From the NCBI RefSeq assembly GCF_037975245.1, contig NC_092572.1, positions 1-64,000 of the forward strand: a stretch of DNA of 64,000 bases, read 5' to 3'. The notes beneath the pieces were generated by a model, which saw only the letters and a list, made by a program, of their open reading frames with translations, was not told the origin of the DNA and searched no databases. Below are positions 22,223-33,330 of the stretch, piece after piece. The translations under genes were made by a program, and so were the position numbers. The stretch's first letter is position 1. Every line of letters begins with the position of its first letter. This DNA is from Apostichopus japonicus (Eukaryota > Echinodermata > Holothuroidea > Aspidochirotida > Stichopodidae).

Positions 22223-22238
22223 CCCCGCTCCTCCACCA
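22223..22238 (-). other. Primer binding site of element 1
   Basis: Immediately after the 5' LTR, on the minus strand, lies TGGTGGAGGAGCGGGG. TGG start and zero spacing fit a tRNA 3'-end primer. The first nine bases match animal tRNA-Ala 3' ends but the rest diverges, so the primer tRNA is unsettled. Confidence 0.65.
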
Positions 22239-22980
22239 TGTAATATTGTGACGAGCCCGGCTCCTCCGATAGTAAAACTATATCGGGACTCGCGATAGAA
22301 AGGTACTGGGATATCTTGATGCCGTAATTATGCTTCTTCAGGAGATGTCTCGAACGGAAGAAAACAATGACTTCACACAAAAAACAATTTGACGAGATAG
22401 GATTTGATTTGATGATTCGGTATAATTTCTTATCTGTCGATTCTCTTAACAAATAAAACTAAATTACAATGATTTGACTTGACTTGACTCCGTCAATTAA
22501 ACAATTAGGAGTGATGAACTTTCGGCGGAGTGATAAATTTGCTGACCAAGTGACGAACTGATCACGGAGCGCTGACGGAGTGATAAAACTTTCGGCCTCC
22601 TTTTACTTTTATACCTACTTCCATAAAATCCCTCTGCGCACAATCAGTAGGCAGCCAATAACCTGACCATCCTGTATTAACTTAACGATATAAAAATAAG
22701 TGCGCTGGCACTGATCTGCCCTGATTGGTTGGGAGTTTGGAAGTCCATCCCCTTTCTTATGGAAACTTCCATACCACGTGAGAGAACCTTCTCGAATGTT
22801 CCACAGACATAATGGAATCTATTTTGGGAAAAGGCCCTGTACCAAGATTCAATAAGATAGTTAAAAACTTCTCGTGGGAAAACTGAATCCATGACCTAGA
22901 TAAATACATAAGAGGCCTGTAAGGTGTCTGGATGGAGTGTTTCGGTAACATCAAAGAGATGGTATCACTATTTCATAACA
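22239..22980 (-). repeat. 5' LTR of element 1 (742 bp)
   Basis: This is the partner of 13773-14515 with the same TG...CA ends and a TATA-like GTATAAAAG at 22606-22614. It is followed on its outer side by the GTAT target duplicate. Confidence 0.93.
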
Positions 22981-22984
22981 GTAT

Positions 22985-23540
22985 TTGGAGTGGAGAAATT
23001 CGAATCCGAACTCGATTTTGGCATCGCGACCCGTCCTGAGGAGATACGGTCAAAAAAAGATTTTGCGCATAATTCATCGGCGCATAACGAGCGCATACAG
23101 TATTCAATCGGAACGAAAATTGCACCACGGGGTGTGCCGGAGGCTGTAGTATTTTCAGAAATGTAATCATAATTATTTGATAAAAATCAGTCGGCTAAAA
23201 TTGGCCGACGAAATGGTCGAAAAATAAAAAAAGATAGGGCGCCCCAGGATCAAAGTCGAATGTCGGCACACATCGAGGTCACATTCGCTACCGATTGGCA
23301 ACAGTGCCGGCACATGCAACATTTATTTTGGCTCATTTATGAAAATGACCTTGACCTTTAACCCCGGTCACATAGGATACACTTAAGGTCCAGGTCAACA
23401 TATGTGCCAAAAGGCATTGACATCTGATCGCCGAAAGTATTTTTAACAGTATTTTCTAACTCCAAAATCCCACGTCCCTAGAATTCAACAATCCAGGTCT
23501 CTAGAGTCAACATCCAAGTCCCAAATGAAAGCAAGCGACT
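22985..23540. other. Unassigned sequence
   Basis: I see no recognisable gene here. A short inverted pair CAGTCGGCTAAAATTGGCCGA lies near 23188-23208. Confidence 0.35.
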
Positions 23541-23770
23541 GTATGAGAGCGCGGTAAAAGCATCTGCCGGCACCGGGGATCGAACCCAGGAGCCAACATA
23601 CCTATCGCACTGCAGGTACAGTACACAACCACTGCGCCACGACAGCAGTTGATATAGAACGCTCGTGTATAATACTTAAAGCCCCTATTGAAAGCAAGCG
23701 ACCGTATGAGAGCGCGGCAAAAGCAATCTGTCGGCACCGGGGATCGAACCCAGGAGCCAACATACCTTTC
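23541..23770 (-). repeat. Two tRNA-derived SINE copies, second truncated
   Basis: The minus strand of 23541-23645 reads an A-box-like TGGCGCAGTGG and a B-box GGTTCGATCCC at tRNA spacing with weak stem pairing. A second copy of the same head (GAAAGCAAGCGACCGTATGAGAGCG, B-box included) starts near 23690 and is cut at about 23770, where the 3' end of the next LINE begins. The LINE therefore appears to have inserted into the second copy. Confidence 0.7.
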
Positions 23771-24557
23771 GATGATGATGATAATATTTACAATAATCAT
23801 TTTTTTATCGTGCCAATGAATGGACGACTCATTAATAACTGGACATAACGTCTTTGGTTACATGCTTTTTGAATATGTTACTGGATACCTTGGTTATGGC
23901 ATTCCATGTCTTTATTGCACGATTTCTAGGACGAAGCCTCCAATTGATGTTTTATAAGGAGAGTAATGTGCATTATCAGCATTCCGTGTGTTGTGGTGAT
24001 GTATCACACTGTTACTAGTTACAAAATCATGAAATGTGTTAGACAATAATCCATTCAATGCCTCATATGCAAGCGTGGCAAGATTTACACGAATAATGTC
24101 GGTAACTTTGAATAAATTTAGATTCTTAAAAAGTGGATTTGTGTGTTCACGAGGTGCAACACGTTAAATAGGGCGCATGTCTTTCTTTTGTAGTAGTTAG
24201 CGGATAAAGATTAGTTTCTGACGTGCCAGAATAAATAATGGAACAATATGAGATGTGTGGAACGACCGAAGTTTTTTTTCAATTTTGATAAAATCACAAC
24301 GCTTTTCGCTGCCTTCTTGATACTGTCAAAATGTGCGACACGACACGACACGAAAGCTTATTATCAATATGTACACCTAAAAACTTAGTAGTATAAACTT
24401 GTTTTAGGATTATACCACCAATGGTGATATATTTATCCCAGCTAAAATTTCGAAAAGTATTAACAGCAATATCATTAGTTTTGTAAATATTGAGTGATAG
24501 TTTATCGGCAGCAAACCAGTTATTAAATTTACTTAGTTCATTAGAAATTTTGCTTTC

Positions 24558-24770
24558 TAGTCACTCCGCCCAACAACCATTTCGCCCAACTGCCATTTCG
24601 CCCAACCAGCCTGGTCATTTCGCCCAACCAGCATGGTCATTTCGCGAAAGGACCAGGCTGGTTGGGCGAAATGACCAGGCTGGTTGGGCGAAATGACCAG
24701 GCTGGTTGGGCGAAATGGTAAGGTTTGGCGAAATGGCAGTTGGGCGAAATGGTTCTTGGGCGAAGTGTCC
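24558..24770. mobile_element. Inverted-repeat MITE nested in LINE A
   Basis: This 213-base segment is made almost wholly of the 11-12 base motif TTTCGCCCAAC and its complement. The left half reads CCATTTCGCCCAACTGCC and the right half its inverse, so the whole can fold back. It interrupts the LINE A reverse transcriptase frame. TGCTTTC (24551-24557) and TGCTTCC (24771-24777) are a likely 7-base target duplication with one mismatch. The centre has three tandem GACCAGGCTGGTTGGGCGAAAT units. Confidence 0.75.
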
Positions 24771-24789
24771 TGCTTCCGAAATTTTAACA

Positions 24790-25591
24790 TGGAATGAATT
24801 TGCATGTACATCTGATTCGATGAAAATGATTGTATCATCAGCAAATAATGTTATTTTTGCAAATTTAGAAATTGGACAGATGTCATTGACATATAAAATG
24901 AAAAGCAATGGGCCGAAAATTGAACCCTGTGGGACACACCGCATGGAATTTCTGCAATATGAGAATTATTATTTTTGTAAGAGGTATATTGAAAACGATT
25001 TGTAATTTAACTGTCTATCCAATTCAGTGTTGTTCCTCTAATACCGTAGTGGTGCAATATACTCAGATAACATGATCTATAGTGTCGAAAGCCTTTCAAA
25101 GGTCAAGAAATACACCAATGCAAGTTTTATTGTTACCTAAGCTGCTGTATAATTGGTCAATAGCATCTGCCAATGCAAATTCAGTAGAGTGATCTGCTCT
25201 AAAACCATACTGCTGATCACCTAGAATATCATGCTTGTTAAGAAAATTACAAATACGATTAAACAGAAGCCTTTCAATTATTTTAGAAATGCATGACAAC
25301 AGTGATATAGGCCGTTAGTTTTCGTAATTATCTTTGGAACCCTAATTTATACACCGGTATAACTTTTGAAACTTTTAATTTATCTGGAAAAGTGCTACTT
25401 TGAAAAGACAAATTGCAAATATGGGCCAGTGGTTTTGTAATAAAAGGAATAATATGCTTCATAATTCCCGGCTTGAAATCATCATATCCTGCTGCTTTAT
25501 TGGGTTTTAGACATGAAGTAGCGATTTGTTTAAGTTCTTCCTCATACACAGGATAGGTAAAAATAGAGGGAGTGTCTACATTGTCACTCAT
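24790..25591 (-). pseudogene. Reverse transcriptase remains of LINE A
   Basis: The fragments of the RT domain fall in two frames: 25591-25328, 25299-25096 and 24944 down to the nested insertion at 24770. The signature blocks for template handling and the FADDT catalytic box are still readable. An in-frame TGA near 25095 and a frame break near 25330 stop translation. The RT tail resumes on the other side of the nested insertion (24557 downward). This copy cannot make active enzyme. Confidence 0.85.
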
Positions 25592-25616
25592 AAAGTCGTT
25601 ATGTTATCCTTTATAG

Positions 25617-25979
25617 CAGTGGCGGAGCTAGGGGTATTAGTCAAGGGGGGCGAGAATGGTCTGTAGGGGCGCTTCCAGCACTATCTATGCGGAGCGCCAC
25701 CACGGTTGGCGCGTAGCGTACCGAAATTTTCGATTAAAGATGCTCCCTAGATCGCCGGAAATGACCCTTTCCGGGCCTTGCTAATATGCAGATAAATGAA
25801 GAATAAATAGATGTCATCGCCAAAAATGTGACAAATGTCAAAGGTAGATGAGAGCGCAATAAAAAAGTCAATTATCGCGAATAAGTAAAAAGTGGTAAAA
25901 AGCTGAAAAGGGCGCCAGCAGTCCATTTGAGTCCGTCAGGGGGGCATCCGCCCCTGACTGTATGGACGCTCCGCCACTG
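25617..25979 (+). mobile_element. hAT-type MITE B (363 bp)
   Basis: Ends CAGTGGCGGAGC / GCTCCGCCACTG lie with an exact 8-base target duplication CTTTATAG at 25609-25616 and 25980-25987, inside LINE A. There is no coding capacity. It carries the shared core at 25691-25767 (GGAGCGCCACC, TTGGCGCG, AGATCGCCGGAAATGACC). It is the same family as 31736-32125. Confidence 0.92.
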
Positions 25980-26655
25980 CTTTATAGTTGATCTTATTAG
26001 CTAATGATGGGCCAAGGTTGACAAAGAAGTCATTGAAGGTATTTGCGATATCATTGTCATTGTTAATATTGCGATCCCCGTGTCTGAAGCCAGCAGGATA
26101 CGTTGATTGCTTACGGTCATTATGAAGTATTTTATTTATAGTATTCCAGGTGCTCCTCGGATTATTTCTAGTATCGTAAAATTTATTGTTAAAATGTAAT
26201 CTTTTGGAGAATCTAATAATGTGATTAAGTTTGTTACGGTAAGTTGTATAAGACATCTTATTAATAGGCGTTGGATTTTGAATGTAAAATTTTAAAAAGC
26301 CTATTTTTCTTTTTAATAAAAGTCAACCTTTTGGGATCGAAGGATCTTTCTTTTTGCGATTTTTAGTCTTAATATTGTGGTATGGAAAACATTTACTATA
26401 GGTTGTATTTATACAGTCAAAAAATATATTAATAGAAATATTAGTGTCATTTTCTCTCATTAAATCGTCCCATGATTTGCCCTGCATCTCTGCGATAAAG
26501 CGTCTCATATTGTTGGTGATATAATTGCGAACATTCACACCGTGGTTCTGTTTATGTGGCCTGGTTAGTACTTTGAGATAAAATCGGTAGGTGATCGCTA
26601 AGATCAGTAATAAATATGCCTGAAAAGATGTTGAAATTAACGTTTATCCAATAAA

Positions 26656-27160
26656 TTGATGTCATAATCTCTCATTACGTATTCATGACTTATTCATGAC
26701 TTATTCACTAAAATTGCCTTTAGACGAGCGGTAATAGCTATTTATTAACCGTGGAAACATGAAAACTAATTATACATTTTTAGTCGTTAGAATGCAACAG
26801 ATTCAATGCTGCATGTTTAACAATCGTGCAAATCGAAATAAAAGGAAAAATGTAAAGGGCAAAAATGTTGCCGGGTAATCGAACCCGGGATCTCGCGCAC
26901 ACAAAACGAGAGCCATACCTATCAACCAACAGGGCTGATTGTACATAAGCTTTCATGGTAGCACAGCCTAAGTAGCTTCGACACGTTGTCGTCCAGTCAA
27001 TCGGTAATAGCTATCGGTATACCTTCGACACGAGAAACAGATGACGTAATCACTGCAATTGCGTATAGCCGATCGATCATAGCTCTTAATTGACCGTGGA
27101 AATGCTTACCTTGTTGTATCTATTTGAAATTCATTATACATATTTGATTTGATTTATTTT
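26656..27160. repeat. tRNA-bearing repeat family R, copy 1
   Basis: The shared features are AATAGCTATTTATT...CCGTGG, a CAACAGATTC...GCTGCATGTT block, and a minus-strand tRNA-like segment (about 26870-26945, B-box GGTTCGATTAC). These are followed by GTAGCTTCGACACG and a TGACGTAATCACTGCAATTGC block. Copies 2-4 share the same order. The family has no open frame. Confidence 0.75.
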
Positions 27161-27369
27161 TTTTTTCACGTGCAAATATAAAATGTGCAGGAAGTCTTCT
27201 ATAAAGCATACAATAGCTAAACAATGTAGAAGACTCCCTGAAGAAGGAAAGAGAAGAAAAAAATTGTACCAAATTAAACGTTTCGACAATAAATCAATTA
27301 TATGAGATTTTAATAATATATTTTCATTATAATTATATTATTTTAATAATATATTTACAAATTATTCCC
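27161..27369. other. AT-rich spacer
   Basis: Poly-T and short AT repeats, including duplicated TAATATATTT blocks near 27315-27360, lie between two copies of repeat R. Confidence 0.4.
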
Positions 27370-27965
27370 GAAATCAGCGTCTATCTTGTTCCTTATAGAC
27401 GCAATCAACACGTAATAATGCTCTCTCGAGCCTGTTTTGGCTTGTAACAATAAAAGTGCGATCTATAGGTAATTCATGTGCTTACGGCAATTAGATGGCA
27501 TCGACACGAGTAATAAATGACTTTTTCATTAAAATTGCCATTAGACGATCGTTAATAGCTATTTATAAACGGTGAAAACATGAAAACTAATTATACATTT
27601 TTAATTGGTAGAATGCAACAGATTCAAATGCTGCATGTTCAACAATCGTGCAGATCGAAATCACAGAAAAAAATGTAAAAGAAAAAATGTTGAAGGGGAA
27701 TCGAACCCGGGATCTCGCGCACACAAAACGTGAGCCATACCTATCAACCAACAGGGCCGATTGTACATAAGCTATCATGGTAGCACAGCCTAAGTAGCTT
27801 CGACACGTTGTCGTCCAGTCAATCGGTAATAGCTATCGGTATACGAGAAACAGATGACGTAAGCACTGCAATTACGTATAGCCGATCGATCATAGCTATT
27901 TATTGACCGTGGAAATGCTTACATTGTTGTATCTATTTGCAACTCATTATACTATTTACAAATTA
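27370..27965. repeat. tRNA-bearing repeat family R, copy 2
   Basis: It begins with ATCAGCGTCTATCTTGTTCC...TATAGACGCAATC and then follows the order of copy 1. The tRNA-like segment (about 27690-27770, minus strand) is almost identical to copy 1 (CCGGGATCTCGCGCACACAA). LINE B starts right after it. Confidence 0.75.
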
Positions 27966-27984
27966 TTTCATTTCATTTCATTAA

Positions 27985-29245
27985 AAATAAAAATAAATGT
28001 TCCTAAGGACTGGAGATGTGCTACTATTACCACAATTTTCAAGAAGGGTGATAAGTCTAAGCCCTATAATTATAGACCCGTTAGTCTCACTAGTGTTGTT
28101 TGTAAGGTCATGGAGTCTATTGTTAAAAAGTCTATGGTCTGTCACTTCAGCAGTCAGTCTTTGATGAGAGAGTCTCAACATGGTTTTTGTCAAAAAAGGG
28201 TCTTTTCTCACTAATATCCTTGTTTATGGAAGATGTAACAAGCTCACTAAATAGGCAGAAGTCTGTAGATGTTATGTTCCTGGATTTCCAGAAGGCCTTT
28301 GATAAAGTTCCCCACCAGCGTCTTTTACTTAGGCTGAAGAGCATGGGTGTCAATGGGAATTTACTGTCTTGGATCGAGAATTGGCTTGGTAATGGGAAAC
28401 AGAGGGTGGTAATTGAAGGCTGTGCTTCTTCTTGGCAGGACGTTACTAGTGGGGTACCACAAGGGTCTGTATTGGGTCCCTTGTTGTTTGTTGCCTATAT
28501 AAATGACATCGACGGAGATATTTTGTGTACAGCTAAGAAGTTTGCTGATGACACCAAATTGTATTCTGGGGTCTCTTCCAAAAGCGATTATGAGAAGTTT
28601 CCAACGGATTTGGATAAGGGTTTTTTCCTGGTCTATGGGGTGGCAAATGCTTTTTAATATTGATAAATGCAAGGTAATGCACATTGGTAGTAGTAACAAA
28701 AAGTTTACATACAATCTTAATGGTGTGGAGTTACAGGAGGTCTCTGTTGAAAGAGACCTAGGTATCTACATTGACTCATCTCTGCAACCTTCTAAACATT
28801 GTCTTGAAGCTGCTAAAAGAGGTAATAGGGTTTTATGTACGATCAAGAGGAACTTCAGTTTTCTGAAAGAGGACATCGTAGTTAGGCTTAAGCAGTTGGT
28901 TAGGCCTCATCTGGAGTATGCTGTGCAGGCTTGGAACCCATATTTTGCTAAGGATAAGGAAGTACTTGAAAAGGGCCAGGGGAGGGCTACTAGGATGATT
29001 AGTTCCTTAAAGAGTGTTCCTTATTATAGGCGGTTACAACTGTTGAATCTCACCACACTGGAGCTTAGGGGGTTACGTGGGGACTTGGTCCAGGTTTTCA
29101 AAATTGTGTATGGTTTCGACAATTTATCATTTACCGACTTTTTCATTTTGCTAACAGTAGTTGTACCAGAGGTCATTGTCTTAAACTCCAAAAGTCACAT
29201 AGTAGGATTAATATTCGGCATTACTTTTTTTCTAATAGGGTTGTG
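27985..29245 (+). pseudogene. Reverse transcriptase remains of LINE B copy 1
   Basis: Readable pieces are 27985-28214, 28187-28657 and about 28640-29246, each in another frame. The RT catalytic box FADD is intact in the middle piece. The C-terminal domain (VRLKQLVRPHLEYAVQ, RRLQLLNLTTLE) follows in the third. Because the endonuclease region is missing and three frames are needed, this is a dead 5'-truncated copy. Confidence 0.85.
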
Positions 29246-29441
29246 AATGAGTGGAATGGTTTGCCTGAGAAAGTTGTACTTGTTAGTAGTGTCAATGGGT
29301 TTCAGAATGCTTTGGACAAGCATTTTAAGCATTGTAATTGGGTCTGAGTGTTTGTGTCTTCAGTTTTTTGTCTCACTCTATAGGGTCCTTGATGGGGACT
29401 TAATTGTCTCTCCTGATCCTTTTTTCTACTAAACTAAACTA
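27985..29441 (+). mobile_element. 5'-truncated CR1-like LINE (B), copy 1
   Basis: The copy starts inside the reverse transcriptase domain (PKDWR...FKKGDKS...NYRPVSLTS) and runs through SGVPQGSVLGPLLF and the catalytic FADDTKLYS box (28,5xx). It ends with the C-terminal RPHLEYAVQAWNP block typical of CR1/Rex-like LINEs. The 3' end is CTACTAAACTAAACT at 29428-29441, the same tail as two further copies at 34290 and 35656. Frame shifts near 28200, 28640 and 29145-29250 break the frame. Confidence 0.88.
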
Positions 29442-29480
29442 TTTTATATTTGATCCAATCACAAAAACAGTATACAAACA

Positions 29481-31400
29481 TCAAAGTATACAAACACAAA
29501 GCGGATCAGGATGTACAAAAGGATACCAAATTTCTGTAGCCCGAAGTACCTTATAAATAATACAAGTCAATGCTACAGGCCTATAATTATCAATTTCAGA
29601 TTGGTCACCAGCCTTATGTATTGGGGGGGGGGGGTAATATTGGCACACCTCCACTGCCACTGGGAGCTTTCCTGTCTTTAATGAACAAACAAATAATCGA
29701 TGGAGAACTGGTGATATCACCGGTGACGTGTCTGATAATAGTCTAGAGGTATATCAGGACCTGCAGATTTATTGATAGGAAGCTGATCAAGTATATTAGA
29801 TGTCAGATATAGAAATATCCCAACTACATAGTGGTTGGATTGGTAGTTGGATTGGTAGTTGGTAGCATTCAGGAGGACCTACCAGAGGCTCATCAGCAGA
29901 ATTAAAAACAGATACAAATTAGTTATTAAATGCCGTCGCAATATCTTGGGAATTTTGCAGCACAGACGTGCCACATTTAAACTTTCAGGCAGGTGTGACT
30001 TACGTCTACTTCTAACAAATGACCAGAATCGCTTGAAATTATCAGAATTAGACAAAATATCATTACTGTAAGCCCAGTATGCTTTATTAACCTTAGACTG
30101 TACTAAATTCCTAAAGGTTTTGTAAGTATTCCAGTGATCTACTGAATTTGACTGTTTTGTGTTTTTAAACAGCCTACGTTTCTTTTTCAGGAGTTTTGCC
30201 AGATCTCCATTTATCCAGGGGCTTTTACCCCTATTGTGGGTCATTTTGGTGGGTATCGAATCTCTTACTGCAGCGGACCGTAAATCAAGGAAGCCATTCC
30301 AGGATGACTCGACATCATGGTCGTTGACCACCATGTCCCAGGGTGAAACATGTAGTAGAGTATTTAACTGCTCAAAATCACCCTGCTTATAATTAAGTAA
30401 ACTTCTAATGATTTTTGGTTTCTTAGGGAGCTTGAATCTTTTCAAATGGAAACTAACAGCTTAGTCGTCACTGCCTAAAGGATTATCAATTACACTAGTA
30501 TTAGAAAACTCAGGGAGCTGTTATGAATAGGAAATCAATCACTGAACCTTGACATGGGTTCAATGCCGAGGGACGAGTGATACCATCAATAAGTTGCTCA
30601 AGGCCACAGTCATAAGATATGGTCGATAGCTGTAGCAGGATATTATTCATTTCACCAGCCCAGTCAATGTTAAAATCACCACTCAGTATAACACCAGAAT
30701 AGTTTGAAAAGTCAATCTTAGATAAACTGTCCTTCAGAAGTTCAAAAAACTCTTGGGTAGCATTTGGTGGTCTATAAAGAGTTCCACTTAACCATCTTTC
30801 ATTATCAGTCGAGTCAGAAATGTCCACCCACAAAAGTTATAGATTGTCCAGTTCGAACGAAGACTGACGTGTGGGATGTAAATTCGAAGAAAATGCTGAA
30901 AGGATGCCACCTCCTCTAGTTCACGGTCTTTCCTATAAACTATATAATCAGATGGGAAGATGAGTTCACTAGAGTCACACTCACTGGACAACCAGGTTTC
31001 GGTAATACAGATGAAGTTGTAGGTATTTATGGCAAGATACGCTAGGAGGTTTGGTAATTTACTGCGTAGACTTCGGGCGTTGAACAGGATCCCATGTAGG
31101 TCAGCTCGACTGTGTGTAATTGTAGATTGTGTAGTATCAACTGATAGATCGAGATCAGGGTTGTTTACATTGGTATCAGAATAATTAGATGAGTATTGTC
31201 ACCACAAGTAGCATAGGGTAACCGAGTACAATCTGGGCATATCCAACCCTCGTTAGTGTTGGAATAAACTTGGAACTCCGTAGTATGCAAAGATGAACAT
31301 TTAACATGCCACCAATAACAGCAACACTCACAGTAGATGGAGTTCTGGTTCCTTCGAATCGGTCTGAAGCATGCACCACAGCCTGCATAGGCGAAGGAGG
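29481..31400 (-). mobile_element. CR1-like LINE (C) with PHD-like finger and endonuclease, 3'-truncated
   Basis: Read on the minus strand from about 31400. A PHD-like zinc finger lies at about 31380-31215 (CGAC, C-x2-C, WWHVKC, WICPDC cysteine/histidine spacing). An APE-type endonuclease follows in two frames (30991-30788 and 30833-30510, with SGDFNIDW visible). Next is a linker (30445-29879) and the first reverse transcriptase motif DNYRPVAL (about 29590), after which the similarity fades at about 29540. PHD fingers ahead of the endonuclease are known in CR1-clade LINEs. LINE B copy 1 ends about 100 bases from the break. Several frame changes make it inactive. Confidence 0.8.
30510..30991 (-). 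pseudogene. APE-type endonuclease remains of LINE C
   Basis: The fragment 30991-30788 covers the N-terminal half (ITETWLS-type block and SDYIVYRKDRE). The fragment 30833-30510 covers WLSGTLYRPPN and SGDFNIDW, a conserved catalytic block of APE-like LINE endonucleases that nick target DNA. The frames differ, with a break near 30830-30890, so the enzyme is not made. Confidence 0.8.
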
Positions 31401-31439
31401 CGGGGGGCTGGGGGGCTGCAGCCCCCCAACCATATTTTT

Positions 31440-31735
31440 GGGTGAAAATTCGGGCAATATGCTGAGAATTTTTCGGGCACCTACTGGAAGAAGAAGAATT
31501 TGCAGTGTGTTTTTCATCTTTTTTTGGTGAAACTTTGGCAATGTGCTGAGAATTTTTCGGGCATCTACTGAAAGAATAATAATTTGCAATGTGTTTTTCA
31601 ATTTTTGGGTGAAAATTTGGGCAATATGCTGAGAATTTTTCGAGCATCTACTGAAAGAATAATAATTTGCAATGTGTTTTTCCAATTTTTGGGTGAAAAT
31701 TTGGGCAATATGCTGAGAATTTTTCGGGCAACTAC
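31440..31735 (+). repeat. About 84-bp tandem repeat, split by a MITE
   Basis: Units begin GGTGAAAAT...GGGCAATATGCTGAGAATTTTTCGGGCA and recur at about 31440, 31525, 31608 and 31692 (period 83-85). The fourth unit is interrupted by MITE C at 31736-32125 and resumes after it as GCACCTACTGAAAGAAG to about 32166. Confidence 0.88.
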
Positions 31736-32125
31736 CAGTGGCGGAGCGTCCATACAGTCAGAGGGGGCGAATATCCCCTGACGGACTCAAATGGACTGCT
31801 GGCGCCCTTTTCAGCTTTTTACCACTTTTTACTTATTCACGATTATTGACTTTTTTATTGCGCTCTCAAATACCTATTGACATTTGTCACATTTTGTTGG
31901 TGCAATTTTCTGACAAATGGCGATGACACCTATTTATTCTTCGTTTATCTGCAAATCAGCAAGGCCTGAAAAGGGTCATTTCCGGCGATCTAGTGAGTAT
32001 CTTTACTCAAAAAATGTCTGTAGGCTCTGCGCCAACCTGTGGTGGCGCTCCAGTTAGATAGTGTCGAAAGCGCCCCTACAGACAACTCTCTCCCCCTGAC
32101 CAATACCCCCATAGCTCCGAAACTG
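31736..32125 (-). mobile_element. hAT-type MITE C (390 bp), same family as MITE B
   Basis: The left end is CAGTGGCGGAGCGTCCATAC and the right end the degenerate ATAGCTCCGAAACTG. The 8-base flanks GCAACTAC (31728-31735) and GCACCTAC (32126-32133) differ by one base. The core (31974-32051) is on the minus strand. The MITE is inserted into the 84-bp tandem repeat, so it is younger than that array. Confidence 0.88.
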
Positions 32126-32169
32126 GCACCTACTGAAAGAAGAAGAATTTGCAATGTGTTTTTCAATGG

Positions 32170-32879
32170 TTAAACTTATATTGTTATTATTATCATTATT
32201 GTTGTAACGACTTCCCCAATAATAACCAATACGGAAGGGTAATTACACGGAAAATGATTGTTTGTTATTGGCACGTGATGAAGGCCTAATAACCGAAGAA
32301 TGCCTATATGATATGCACATTAACATGTGGTACGCGCGCGGAGCGCGCGAAAAATTTTGGTTATATTTTTCGGGCAAGTCGTTACAGCCCCCCCCCCCCC
32401 CCCAAATCAAATGAGGCTCCTACGCCTATGACCACAGGGGCACTGAACAGGTCCCGGTTGACTTCAACATCTCCACTTAATAAACTGACTTTAGTTCCAT
32501 GTAGATTCGAAGTTGTTATGGCCTTCAGGGATGGGGACCATGCTGTAATGTGCTTCAGATATATATTCAGAAACAGTGCACAGATAACAAGTGCTAGACT
32601 TCCGTATTTTATGTAGTGTGGGTCAAGGATTCGTAGAAATTTCGGAAGTGAAGACATACAGTCGTAACTAGGCCAAATACATGTAAATGTTGATCACAGA
32701 TTATAGTGTTTGATGAAATTAACACTGGTTGTAGGCCCACAGAGTACACAGCGAAATTGATGTAACGTTAACTATATAGGCTAATAAATAAAGCCAAGCA
32801 GGTCTAACGTTAGCCTAGGCTGAACGTAAACATTATGAAATTGATGTGTGCGTTCCTTAGGCTACTGATTCGTGAAACT
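32170..32879. other. Unassigned sequence with CpG palindrome and poly-C tract
   Basis: Two small features stand out: TACGCGCGCGGAGCGCGCGA at 32332-32351 (a CG-rich inverted repeat followed by AAAAATTTTGG) and an uninterrupted C run at about 32387-32403. No gene was recognised. Confidence 0.5.
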
Positions 32880-33330
32880 GACATCAGCGTCAATGTCGTT
32901 CCATATAGACGCAATCTAAACGTTATAATGCTCTCTCGAGTCTGTTTTGGCTTGTAGCAATAAAAGTGCGACGACGCGACGGGGGCATTTACCACTAACA
33001 CGTAGCTTCGAGACATCATCTTCACGTAATAAACGTGTTCACGGCGACTAGATAGCTTCGACACTAGGAATAGATGGCGTAATCACAGCCATTGCAAATA
33101 GCTGATCGCTAACAGTTATTTATTGACCGTTAAAACGTGAATAGAAATTATACCGACTTATTTAATAGTTAGCATGCAACAGAGTCAAATGCTACATGTT
33201 CAACAATCGTGCAAATCGAAATATTTCCTACCTTAAAAGAACAAGAAATGGAAAGAAAAGTTTACCGGGAATGGAACCCGGGACCACGCGCACACGAAAC
33301 GATTACCATTTCCCCCTCTCTTTTATTGAC
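32880..33330. repeat. tRNA-bearing repeat family R, copy 3
   Basis: The order is the same as copy 2: ATCAGCGTCAATGTCGTTCC, TATAGACGCAATC, CACGTAGCTTCGAGACATCATC, TGGCGTAATCACAGCCATTGC and CAACAGAGTC. A shortened tRNA-like end lies at about 33265-33320 (ATGGAACCCGGGACC on the plus strand, a damaged B-box). Confidence 0.72.

Larger units (their letters stand above)
13773..22980 (-). mobile_element. Full-length Ty3-type LTR retrotransposon 1
   Basis: This 9208-base element lies on the minus strand. Reading in its own direction it has a 5' LTR (22980-22239), primer site, gag (21634-20684), pol (20654-15780), polypurine tract (14530-14516) and 3' LTR (14515-13773). A 4-base GTAT target duplication lies at 13769-13772 and 22981-22984. 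The pol order protease, reverse transcriptase, RNase H, integrase is that of Ty3/Metaviridae-type elements. The two LTRs differ by one indel (ACCCTA versus ACCTA in the promoter area) as far as I can read. No envelope-like frame was found. Confidence 0.93.
23771..26655 (-). mobile_element. 5'-truncated CR1/Jockey-like LINE (A), broken
   Basis: On the minus strand the copy starts near 26650 inside the endonuclease domain, and the conserved SDHLPI motif is readable at about 26584-26610. It continues through a linker (26538-25980) into reverse transcriptase pieces. These include the NKAAGYDD block (25328-25591), GFRADHST (about 25200), PQGSIFGPLLF and the catalytic FADDT block (24944-24790), and a C-terminal region to about 23800. 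It ends in a short (GAT)n-type tail at 23771-23785. The coding frame is disrupted by a TGA at the FLDL/KAFD junction (about 25095), frame changes (one near 25330), and two nested elements (24558-24770 and 25617-25979). The domain order is that of CR1/L2/Jockey-type LINEs. Confidence 0.85.

Noticed and set aside
26870-26945. Possible tRNA gene on the minus strand
   Set aside because: A similar segment recurs in four copies of repeat R with poor stems, so it is a repeat module.
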